A DNA stretch of 6,166 nucleotides, taken from NCBI GenBank assembly GCA_009908585.1, contig JAAAOZ010000115.1, positions 1 to 6,166 of the forward strand. The letters are read 5' to 3'. Shown here in pieces: positions 1 to 5,354 of this stretch. The notes below the pieces were generated by a model that saw nothing but the letters and a program-made list of their open reading frames with translations, searched no databases and was not told where the DNA came from. A program made the translations under genes and the position numbers. Position 1 is the first letter of the stretch; every line of letters begins with the position of its first letter. Source of the stretch: Chloroflexota bacterium (GTDB lineage: Bacteria; Chloroflexota; Anaerolineae; B4-G1; SLSP01).

Positions 1-222
1 GGCCTGCGGCTCCACCGAGCAGAGCACCAACTGCTGCGGAATCGGCGTGGGGACGGGGGTCATGGCGGCGGTTGGCGTTGAGGGAGGCACAGTGTTCGTC
101 GCGGTGGAGGGCGGTGTCGTGGCTGTGGGCGAGCGGGAAGCACACGCTGATAGTGCGAGCACAAGCAGCCCAATCATCAGCCCCAGGAAGAGGGCGCTCA
201 AACTATGTAAACGGCGATACAT
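1..222 (-). CDS. Lipoprotein N-terminus, probably an ABC transporter solute-binding protein (partial)
   Basis: Only the first 74 codons are present; the gene runs off the window at base 1. The start is ATG at 222-220. The protein opens with a basic n-region (MYRRLH), then a hydrophobic stretch at about residues 8-24, then the lipobox LSAC with Cys27 as the predicted lipidated residue. A Thr/Pro/Ser-rich low-complexity linker covers about residues 28-62, as in tethered surface lipoproteins. Folded sequence begins near residue 65 (QQLVLCSVEPQA), which resembles the first beta strand of family 5 (oligopeptide/dipeptide-type) solute-binding proteins; that assignment is inference from about ten residues. 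No strong Shine-Dalgarno precedes the ATG. The start lies 11 bp after the restored stop of the aldolase gene, so the two were probably co-transcribed and translation may be coupled. Lipoprotein identity is solid; the family is tentative. Confidence 0.72.
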   Translation of the reverse strand, partial: MYRRLHSLSALFLGLMIGLLVLALSACASRSPTATTPPSTATNTVPPSTPTAAMTPVPTPIPQQLVLCSVEPQA

Positions 223-233
223 CTGGAGCGAAT

Positions 234-1071
234 TCAAGCGGCCTCCGCACATGCCCAAAGCGCTCGCTCAAAGGCAGCGCGCTCGGCCGCATCCAGCGTG
301 CCCGCCAGCGTGAGGGGGCGACGCGGCGCGCCGACGGGGAAGCCCTGCAATTCTAATCCGACGCGCACGCCCAAGCTGCCGTAACGCCCGATCAGCCGCG
401 CGCAGCTTCTGATAATGGCCGGGGATCAGGTTAGCGGCGGCCAGGACGCCGCCGACGCCGCCCATCGCCAACGCCGGCAGGAGCAACGTCCCCTGCCCGA
501 CTAACATCTGGAAGTCGGCGTCCGTTTTCTCCATCACGGCGAGAAAGTAGGCGAGGTCGCCGGAGGTATCCTTCATCCCGATGATGCTGGGATTGTCGGC
601 GCGCAGGGCCGCGACGGTTTCCGGCGGGATGGCTTGGCCCGCCAATTGCGGGAAGTTGTACAGCAGGATGGGCATCTCCGGCACGGCAGCGGCCAGGTCG
701 GCGAAGTGGCGATAGAGGCCGGCGGGCGTCGGGCGCAGGTAGTAGGGCGTCACGACGAGCGCCGCGTCCGCCCCGACGGCGAGCGCATCTTGGGTCAGGG
801 CAATGACGTCGCGGGTGGCGACGGCGCCGGCGCCCGCGATCAGGAGTTTGCCGGCGCCGGCGATTTCCTCGGCAGTGATCTCCAGCGTTCGGCGGCGCTC
901 CTCGCGGCTGAGTAAGGGAAAATCGCCGCTGGTGCCGTTGACGACAAAGCCATCGACATCCGGCAGCAAGCGCTGGAGCAGCTCACGCAGGCGCGCTTCA
1001 TCTATCGCTTCGTCGTCCTGATACGGCGTGACAATCGCCGGGAAAACACCGTGCAAATCGGGATGATTCAT
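234..1071 (-). pseudogene. DapA/NanA-family class I aldolase, frameshifted near the C-terminus
   Basis: This belongs to the dihydrodipicolinate synthase / N-acetylneuraminate lyase family of TIM-barrel aldolases that form a Schiff base with a 2-keto acid. The start is ATG 1071, set by AAGGAGG four bases upstream; an upstream extension to 1170 in the same frame is unlikely. Visible features are FPAIVTPY (10-17), the substrate loop GTSGD (46-50), VVTPYY (106-111), catalytic Tyr138 in YNFP, Schiff-base Lys167 in GMKDTSGD, and the aliphatic segment ending AANLIP (212-217). After about residue 226 this frame turns into Arg/Ala/Pro/His-rich sequence and stops at 268. The next frame carries the expected family ending, from LIGRYGSLGVRVGLELQGFP to ACAEAA, with a stop at 236-234. 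Roughly 20 residues that normally sit between the two parts are missing. This is either a real pseudogene or an assembly error. The exact substrate cannot be assigned; GTSGD in place of GTTGE argues against assuming lysine biosynthesis. Confidence 0.82.
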
Positions 1072-1075
1072 AGTT

Positions 1076-1082
1076 CCTCCTT
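1076..1082 (-). promoter_or_regulatory. Shine-Dalgarno of the aldolase gene
   Basis: AAGGAGG on the minus strand lies four bases before ATG 1071. It decides between this start and an in-frame upstream start near 1170, whose extra 33 residues would be translated from the repeat-bearing spacer. Confidence 0.8.
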
Positions 1083-1111
1083 GAAAGTCAGTTGAAAGTT
1101 GCAATTTGCAA
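1080..1111. repeat. Degenerate heptamer repeats in the aldolase leader
   Basis: On the plus strand, CTTGAAA (1080-1086) is followed by a four-base spacer and then three adjacent heptamers: GTTGAAA (1091-1097), GTTGCAA (1098-1104) and TTTGCAA (1105-1111). They read as diverged copies of one 7-bp unit and lie directly upstream of the aldolase Shine-Dalgarno, so they would be in its 5' leader. Their function is unknown. Confidence 0.55.
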
Positions 1112-1115
1112 GCTC

Positions 1116-1211
1116 CCTTGCGAAGGTTACAAACGGCCTCCATTACAATGTTACATCTGAAAGCCCACAAGGCTCGTGGCTTGAGATCCCTTCAGGAACC
1201 TTCGCAAGGTT
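1116..1211. repeat. 13-bp inverted repeat enclosing an inner hairpin
   Basis: CCTTGCGAAGGTT (1116-1128) is the exact reverse complement of AACCTTCGCAAGG (1197-1209), with 68 bp between the arms. The right arm, extended to 1211, is itself a palindrome (AACCTT-CGC-AAGGTT); the left arm contains CCTT-GCG-AAGG. Each arm could therefore fold alone, or the two could pair together. No flanking target-site duplication is evident. The element fills most of the gap between the glycosyltransferase stop and the aldolase leader. It could be a bidirectional terminator, a dispersed palindromic repeat or a small non-autonomous element. Confidence 0.65.
1161..1182 (-). terminator. Possible hairpin downstream of the glycosyltransferase gene
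   Basis: AAGCCCAC (1161-1168) pairs with GTGGCTT (1176-1182), leaving one bulged C and a 7-nt loop. It lies 34 bp past the glycosyltransferase stop, inside the larger inverted repeat. On the minus strand the stem is followed only by a short T-poor tail (TTTC counting the last stem bases), so intrinsic termination is possible but weakly supported. Confidence 0.3.
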
Positions 1212-1215
1212 AGTT

Positions 1216-2238
1216 TTATTGGCGCTCGCTGAGATAGAAGAGCGCGATCAATGTGATGCCAATCAGCAAGATCAGCGTCATCAATTTATACAAGCGCGAT
1301 GAGAGCAGCAGGGCCATCGCGCCGGCGACGGCGCAGAATCCCCAGTAGATGAAGATGATGACGCGGGTCGAAAGCCCCGCATCCTGCAATCGGAAGTGGA
1401 GATGGCGGCGATCCCCCCGAAAGGGACTGACGCCGTGCCGCCAGCGATCCAAGATCGTCCAGGCGACATCGACGATGGGGATGCCCATCACCAGCAGCAC
1501 GGTAGCGACACGCCCGCCCGCGATCAAGCCCATCGCGCCCATCAGGTAGCCCAACAGGAAGGCGCCGCCACTGCCCATAAAAACGCGCGCCGGAGGGGTA
1601 TTATAAACTAAAAATCCCAAAGAAGCACCCAAAAGCGCCAAAGCCTGGGGCACAACGCTGTACTGCTCGACGCGGAGCATGTGAAAGGTGAGGATCGTGG
1701 CCAAGATGGCGGCGATGCCGGCGGCCAGGCCGTCGAGGCCATCGAGCCAGTTGACGGTGACGATCATGCCCGTGATCCAGAAGACGGTCAGGGGGATGTA
1801 GAGCAAGGCGGGGAGGACGATCATCTCGTTGGTGAGGGGGTTGTTGAAGCGTTCCAGGATGATGTCGGCCCGAACGGCGATGAGCGCAGCGACGAGGTAG
1901 CCGGTGTATTGCGCCCAGGGCGGCAGATCGTCGTGATCGTCTAAGAGACCAATGAGGAAAATAACGAGGCCGCCAATCACCAAGCCCCAAAAGCGTTGGG
2001 ATTCCTTGGGATCGGCGGTTGGGATCGGCTGAAGATGGGAGAGCGCGAGCGCTCCGAAAAAGCCCACGGCGATGCCGAGGCCGCCCAGGCGCGAAAGCGG
2101 GCGCTTGTGTCGCCGGCGACCGCCGGGCACGGCGATGATATCGAGGGGTTGCCCCCCCCGTTTGCCCAGTTGGGTGCCAATCACGGCGAGGAGAAAGCCG
2201 CCGAACAATGTCAGCAGATAATTAGCCCCAAATTTCAC
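1216..2238 (-). CDS. MraY/WecA-family polyprenyl-phosphate HexNAc-1-phosphate transferase
   Basis: An integral membrane enzyme of 340 residues, normal for the family. It would transfer a HexNAc-1-phosphate from a UDP-sugar to undecaprenyl phosphate at the inner face of the membrane, the first step in making lipid-linked cell-surface glycans. About ten hydrophobic segments are visible. Motifs in order are a basic N-terminal loop ending in RLGG (50-53), LLDDHDD (98-104, catalytic Asp pair 100/101), NWLDGLDGLAAG (163-174), FMGSGGAFLLG (220-230) and DRRHLHFRL (276-284). The NWLDGLDG and HLHFRL forms fit WecA/TagO better than MraY. Oddity: the usual MGD motif reads MGS, placing Ser223 where MraY enzymes have a metal-binding Asp. 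The start is GTG at 2238-2236, with AAGGA eight bases upstream. The sugar specificity cannot be read from the sequence. Confidence 0.9.
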   Translation of the reverse strand: MKFGANYLLTLFGGFLLAVIGTQLGKRGGQPLDIIAVPGGRRRHKRPLSRLGGLGIAVGFFGALALSHLQPIPTADPKESQRFWGLVIGGLVIFLIGLLDDHDDLPPWAQYTGYLVAALIAVRADIILERFNNPLTNEMIVLPALLYIPLTVFWITGMIVTVNWLDGLDGLAAGIAAILATILTFHMLRVEQYSVVPQALALLGASLGFLVYNTPPARVFMGSGGAFLLGYLMGAMGLIAGGRVATVLLVMGIPIVDVAWTILDRWRHGVSPFRGDRRHLHFRLQDAGLSTRVIIFIYWGFCAVAGAMALLLSSRLYKLMTLILLIGITLIALFYLSERQ

Positions 2239-2279
2239 GGCGCTAATCCTTAGGGTTCTTCAGGAATTCGCCGGGTGCA

Positions 2280-2306
2280 ATCATACTATCCCCATCCTCA
2301 ACCCAA
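2280..2306 (-). promoter_or_regulatory. Weak candidate promoter for the glycosyltransferase gene
   Basis: A good -10 hexamer, TATGAT (2285-2280), lies about 42 bp before the GTG start and downstream of the upp terminator, where a promoter would be needed. The best -35 match is TTGGGT (2306-2301) at a short 15-bp spacing. The -10 box carries most of the support. Confidence 0.3.
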
Positions 2307-2315
2307 TAACGACGT

Positions 2316-2341
2316 AAAAAAGGTCTGTGATCCCCACAACC
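2316..2341 (-). terminator. Intrinsic terminator of upp
   Basis: On the minus strand, GGTTGTG (2341-2335), a five-base loop and CACAGACC (2329-2322, one bulged base) form a stem followed at once by six T (2321-2316). It lies about 80 bp past the upp stop and before the glycosyltransferase gene. The stem is short and only moderately GC-rich, but the hairpin followed by a T-run is the classic layout. Confidence 0.6.
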
Positions 2342-2422
2342 ACACAAATCCGCGTCATTTTTAGGGCTATCCGGGGAATTGTCCGGCGAAATCCAAAAGA
2401 CCCATCCTTAGCCTTCAATCAT

Positions 2423-3049
2423 TCACCCCGTGCCAAATTGACGATCTCCGGCGTCGCCCAGCCCTGGAATGATGAAGCCGTTCTCATCCAGATGGTCATC
2501 GACCGTCGCCAGGTAAAGATCCACATCGGGATGTTGATCATTCAAATTCTCCACCCCCTCCGGCGCGCCGATCAATCCCATAAATTTGATGCGTCGCGCT
2601 CCCCACTCCTTGAGAATGTTCACGGTTTTGACGGCGGAACCGCCGGTCGCCAGCATCGGGTCCAAGATCAGGCAGACGGAGACGGTGGGATGCACGGGCA
2701 ATCGATTGTAGTAGGCGACGGGGCGGAGCGTTTGCTCATCTCGAAAGAGGCCAATGTGCCAGACTTCGGCGGAAGGGATCATCTCCCAGATGCCCTCGAC
2801 CATGCCCAGGCCGGCTCGCAGGATGGGAATAAGGCCGATGGGTTCTTGAAGCCGGAAGCCCTTGCAGGGAGCCATGGGTGTCTCGACCTCGACCGACTCA
2901 ACCTGCAGGTCCTTGGTCACTTCATACGCTAGCAGGATGGTGATCTCGCGGATAAGTTCACGAAACTTCTTGGGATCGGTCTCCTGATCTCGAAGCAACG
3001 TGAGTTTGTGCTTAACTAACGGATGCTCTGAAACGTGTATCGTCGCCAT
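2423..3049 (-). CDS. upp: Uracil phosphoribosyltransferase
   Basis: This cytoplasmic pyrimidine-salvage enzyme converts uracil and PRPP to UMP and pyrophosphate. At 208 residues it is full length. The signature features are all present: VKHKLTLLRD (12-21), the LLAYE segment (39-43), PILRAGLGMVEG (75-86), IGLFRDEQT (99-107), the PRPP-binding loop DPMLATGGSA (130-139), APEGV (162-166) and the C-terminal uracil-binding region PGLGDAGDRQFGT (195-207). The start ATG 3049 is preceded by AAAGGAG at a spacing of about ten bases. The gene has its own strong promoter at 3089-3116 and a terminator-like hairpin at 2316-2341, so it is probably a single-gene transcript. I see nothing broken, and no uracil permease or pyrR is adjacent. 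The 11-bp repeats beside its promoter are the only hint of regulation. Confidence 0.97.
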   Translation of the reverse strand: MATIHVSEHPLVKHKLTLLRDQETDPKKFRELIREITILLAYEVTKDLQVESVEVETPMAPCKGFRLQEPIGLIPILRAGLGMVEGIWEMIPSAEVWHIGLFRDEQTLRPVAYYNRLPVHPTVSVCLILDPMLATGGSAVKTVNILKEWGARRIKFMGLIGAPEGVENLNDQHPDVDLYLATVDDHLDENGFIIPGLGDAGDRQFGTG

Positions 3050-3088
3050 AGGTCTTCGTCTCCTTTCGCTTTTTGGATACCAGCTTGG

Positions 3089-3116
3089 ATTTTACTCAGA
3101 GGGGGGAGATTGTCAA
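3089..3116 (-). promoter_or_regulatory. Sigma70-type promoter of upp
   Basis: On the minus strand a perfect -35 TTGACA (3116-3111) is separated by 16 bp from -10 TAAAAT (3094-3089), five of six matches to consensus. Transcription would begin near 3082, giving a leader of about 33 nt that includes the upp Shine-Dalgarno. It is the best promoter in the window. Confidence 0.75.
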
Positions 3117-3141
3117 CGTTACATCAACATTACATCACATC
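3115..3141. repeat. 11-bp direct repeats abutting the upp -35 box
   Basis: On the plus strand AACGTTACATC (3115-3125) is followed directly by AACATTACATC (3126-3136), one mismatch, and then by a partial copy, ACATC (3137-3141). An 11-bp period is close to one helical turn, so the copies face the same side of the DNA. The first copy overlaps the last two bases of the promoter's -35 box. They could be operator sites or an upstream activating element. Confidence 0.55.
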
Positions 3142-3161
3142 GGGAGACTGCCTCAGAGAAT

Positions 3162-3956
3162 TCATCGCATCCACTTCTGGATGATAGTCTCCAGCGTGCC
3201 AGTCTGTCGCATTTTGTCCAGAGCGTCCTCAATCGCTTCCATCAGTTTGGTATTTTCGACGCGCGTGGCGATGACATACGGCTCCTGTGAGAGGTGATGA
3301 TTCACCTTTTGCAGCTCTGGATGCGCCCCGATGGCCATCTGGGCGGTGATATTGCTCACCACGCTCACATCGGCCTGCCCGTTGATGAGCATGTTGATGG
3401 CCTCTTCTCCAGTCGCAGCGGCAACTATCGTGGGCGCAGGCGAGAGGCTCTTTTTCCATTGTAACGCTTCTAGATGCCCCGCCGTGCTGTTCACGACGCT
3501 GATGCGCTTACCGGCCAAATCGGCAGGAATGTTGTTGATGCCCATATTACTCGGCACGACGACCACCTCACCAGCGTTGAAATAGGCCGAACTGAAGGCG
3601 AAGGTCTGCATTTGATTGGGGTCGGGATAGAGTGCGGAGATGATGATGTCGGCATCCTCGGAGATGATAGCATCGTAGAGGGCGTCGTAGCTCGTCGTGA
3701 CGAACACCGCCTCCACGCCCAACTCCTGAGCGATGGCGCGCGCCAAATCCACATCTAGGCCGACGATCTCACCTTGGCCGTTGACGGTCTCGAAGGGCGG
3801 AAAGCTGGGATCGATGGCCACGCGAAGTTGGCCACTCTTCCGGATCCGCCTCAGCGCTTCGCCCTCCCCACCGCCGCAAGCGCTGAAGAGCAACAGCAGC
3901 AGAAGGGCCAGACACAGGCTTCGGACATATTTCGCTATACAATCTCGCCACCACAT
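3162..3956 (-). CDS. Amino-acid-type ABC transporter substrate-binding lipoprotein (SBP family 3)
   Basis: A 264-residue periplasmic-binding-protein type 2 protein. I chose ATG 3956: it gives a compact lipoprotein signal with K9/R12, hydrophobic core 14-24 and lipobox FSAC with Cys27. The frame stays open upstream to a TTG at 4022, but that would add 22 polar residues. A GGAG lies 13 bases before ATG, rather far. Lobe 1 opens with GQLRVAIDPSFPPFE (42-56) and GLDVDLARAIAQELGV (66-81); lobe 2 includes LAGKRISVVNSTAG (147-160), and the C-terminus has GTLETIIQKW (253-262). Family members bind a solute, typically a polar amino acid, for an inner-membrane ABC importer. Two residues that usually contact the amino-acid ligand appear changed: Gln115 stands at the conserved Arg and Asn202 at the conserved Asp. 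The ligand may therefore not be an ordinary amino acid. No permease or ATPase gene is adjacent. Confidence 0.9.
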   Translation of the reverse strand: MWWRDCIAKYVRSLCLALLLLLLFSACGGGEGEALRRIRKSGQLRVAIDPSFPPFETVNGQGEIVGLDVDLARAIAQELGVEAVFVTTSYDALYDAIISEDADIIISALYPDPNQMQTFAFSSAYFNAGEVVVVPSNMGINNIPADLAGKRISVVNSTAGHLEALQWKKSLSPAPTIVAAATGEEAINMLINGQADVSVVSNITAQMAIGAHPELQKVNHHLSQEPYVIATRVENTKLMEAIEDALDKMRQTGTLETIIQKWMR

Positions 3957-4009
3957 ATTGGATTGGCTACTCCGGTTTGCTGATAGATTAGGCCGTTCAG
4001 AAAATACGT

Positions 4010-4056
4010 CTCCCAAAAACAAGGGGATTCCGAGGGAAAAGCATCAGGTTTGGGAG
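4010..4056. repeat. 8-bp inverted repeat with long loop upstream of the substrate-binding protein gene
   Basis: CTCCCAAA (4010-4017) and TTTGGGAG (4049-4056) are exact reverse complements separated by 31 bp. On the plus strand the second arm is followed by GTTTTAATTT, which resembles a terminator, but no plus-strand gene would use it. The rest of the 152-bp gap (3957-4108) shows no promoter or gene that I can support. Confidence 0.35.
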
Positions 4057-4108
4057 GTTTTAATTTCTGGAACTACCTTAGTTTGGATGTGGACCTTACA
4101 AATCGATA

Positions 4109-4633
4109 TTATCCTGAGTTGTTGGGGGCTTCACTGGATGAAGCGGGAAAGTCCGCCCCCGCCTCAAAAGGATCGAAGGTGTCTTGCATCAGCGCATATT
4201 TTAACTCGCGCTCCAACATATCCGCCATCATCAGGAGATTGACCAGTTCGGCGCGAATCTCCGGATCGTCCGCGGCGTGCATTTGCCAGGCGATCTCCAG
4301 CGCTTCGTTCATCTCGGCCAGATTGTCCAACTCGTCGACGATAATGGCGCGCGGCGAAGTGACGCGACTGCGCAACATCACGCGCGGCCCGCTGAGCCAT
4401 CGCTGGCCTAGCATCGCGTTGGGCAGCACCATCTCCAGGATCTCCGCGCCGACCAGCCCCTCGACGACATCGAAGCGACTGTCTGAGAGCAGCAGGCGCA
4501 AAAACATATCCTCGTTAATCCACCCCATCCAGCCCTCGGATTTGAGGGCGTCGTAAATCTCGCTGATGGGGATAAGCAGTGCATCCGCGCCGGCCAAAAT
4601 TTGCGCCGTGCGATTGGTAATTGGGTCTGTCAT
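4109..4633 (-). CDS. Hypothetical acidic protein, possible winged-helix N-terminal domain
   Basis: I do not recognise this 174-residue protein. It has no signal peptide or membrane segment. Residues about 20-60 (from LIPISEIYDALKSEG to SDSRFDVVEG) have the helix-helix-strand pattern of HARE-HTH/RNAP-delta-like winged-helix domains, where an EIYxAL helix is followed by a DxRF strand; this is a resemblance only. Residues about 97-149 are strongly helical and acidic (DELDNLAEMNEALEIAWQM, then MLERELKYALM), possibly forming a helical hairpin or dimerisation surface. The tail (150-174) is acidic then Ser/Pro/Asn-rich and probably disordered. The start ATG 4633 lies 6 bp after the stop of the UPF0173 gene, and its GGAG overlaps the end of that gene, so the two are likely one transcript with coupled translation. 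An RNA-polymerase accessory, a regulator or a partner of the hydrolase are all possible. Confidence 0.8.
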   Translation of the reverse strand: MTDPITNRTAQILAGADALLIPISEIYDALKSEGWMGWINEDMFLRLLLSDSRFDVVEGLVGAEILEMVLPNAMLGQRWLSGPRVMLRSRVTSPRAIIVDELDNLAEMNEALEIAWQMHAADDPEIRAELVNLLMMADMLERELKYALMQDTFDPFEAGADFPASSSEAPNNSG

Positions 4634-4639
4634 AGTTAT

Positions 4640-5323
4640 TTACTCCACAGTATACGTTTCGCCAATGGATAATACGACCGGGTGCGTCTTAGTCTGTTCC
4701 TCCACGCGCTTGGCCCAAGCGTGGGGATCCTGCGCGATAAGTTCCCAGGTTTCATAGTGCATCGGGATGACGACGCGCGGGCGGATGAGCTTCACCGCGC
4801 GCAGGGCGTCGTCTGGCCCCATCGTAAAGTTATCGCCGATGGGCAGCAGGGCGACATCGATGCCCTCCTCACCGATCAACTCCATGCTCGCGAAGAGGCC
4901 GGTATCGCCCGCGTGATAGATCGTAGCCCCGTCCGTGCGGATCATCACGCCGGCCGGCATCCCCCCGTAGCTGCCATCGGGCAGCGCGGAGCCGTGCATC
5001 GCGATGGTGAGCTTGAGATAGCCAAAGGGATAGTGAAATCCGCCGCCGATGTGCTGGGGATGGACATTTTCAACGCCTTGATCTTGCAGCCAATTGCAGA
5101 TCTCGAAGTTGGCGATGACGGTAGCGCCCGTGCGCTCCGCCAGGGCGACGGTATCGCCGACGTGATCGCCGTGGCCGTGGGTCACGATGATGTAGTCGGC
5201 CTCCAAAGCCTCCAACGCCACCTCGGCGACGGGATTGCCCTCGAAGAAAGGATCTATCAACAGACGTGTCTCATCAATCTCGATGCCCCACGTCGCGTGT
5301 CCATACCAGGTCAAGGTGATCAT
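4640..5323 (-). CDS. UPF0173 family metal-dependent hydrolase (metallo-beta-lactamase fold)
   Basis: At 227 residues this is full length for the UPF0173 family of small cytoplasmic metallo-beta-lactamase-fold hydrolases, whose natural substrate is not firmly known. Visible motifs are WYGHAT (6-11), LLIDPFF (21-27), the metal motif THGHGDHVGD (48-57: H49, H51, D53, H54), His110 in AMHGSA, AGDTGLF (138-144) with bridging Asp140, PIGDNFTMGP (161-170) and PMHYETW (187-193) with His189. The complete ligand set implies an active dinuclear metal site. The start ATG 5323 is preceded by AAGGGGG. It begins 31 bp after the rarA stop and ends 6 bp before the hypothetical gene, so these three could share a transcript; no terminator is evident between rarA and this gene. 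Nothing in the sequence points to the substrate. Confidence 0.95.
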   Translation of the reverse strand: MITLTWYGHATWGIEIDETRLLIDPFFEGNPVAEVALEALEADYIIVTHGHGDHVGDTVALAERTGATVIANFEICNWLQDQGVENVHPQHIGGGFHYPFGYLKLTIAMHGSALPDGSYGGMPAGVMIRTDGATIYHAGDTGLFASMELIGEEGIDVALLPIGDNFTMGPDDALRAVKLIRPRVVIPMHYETWELIAQDPHAWAKRVEEQTKTHPVVLSIGETYTVE

Positions 5324-5354
5324 TGTAGCCCCCTTAATTAAGCCGCCAGCGCTG

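Noticed and set aside
47..356. Open frames on the plus strand opposite the lipoprotein and aldolase genes
   Set aside because: They overlap well-supported minus-strand coding sequence and have the low-complexity Arg/Ala/Gly composition typical of antisense frames in GC-rich DNA.
1072..1170. N-terminal extension of the aldolase to base 1170
   Set aside because: The strong AAGGAGG before ATG 1071 and the normal family N-terminus (GVFPAIVTPY near residue 10) make the extension, which runs through repeats, unnecessary.
1116..1209. Insertion element or MITE with 13-bp terminal repeats
   Set aside because: No target-site duplication and no second copy in the window; kept only as an inverted repeat.
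2243..2284. 13-codon minus-strand open frame ending 4 bp before the glycosyltransferase GTG, as a leader peptide
   Set aside because: No convincing Shine-Dalgarno, no regulatory codon run, and its ATG falls inside the candidate -10 box, so it might not even be transcribed.
2327..2932. 201-codon plus-strand open frame opposite upp
   Set aside because: It is antisense to an unambiguous upp gene, shows no recognisable motif, and its length is explained by codon bias on the other strand.
3733..4556. Two plus-strand open frames of 168-169 codons across the substrate-binding protein gap
   Set aside because: They mostly lie opposite two supported minus-strand genes, have no good ribosome binding site that I can see, and contain no family motif.
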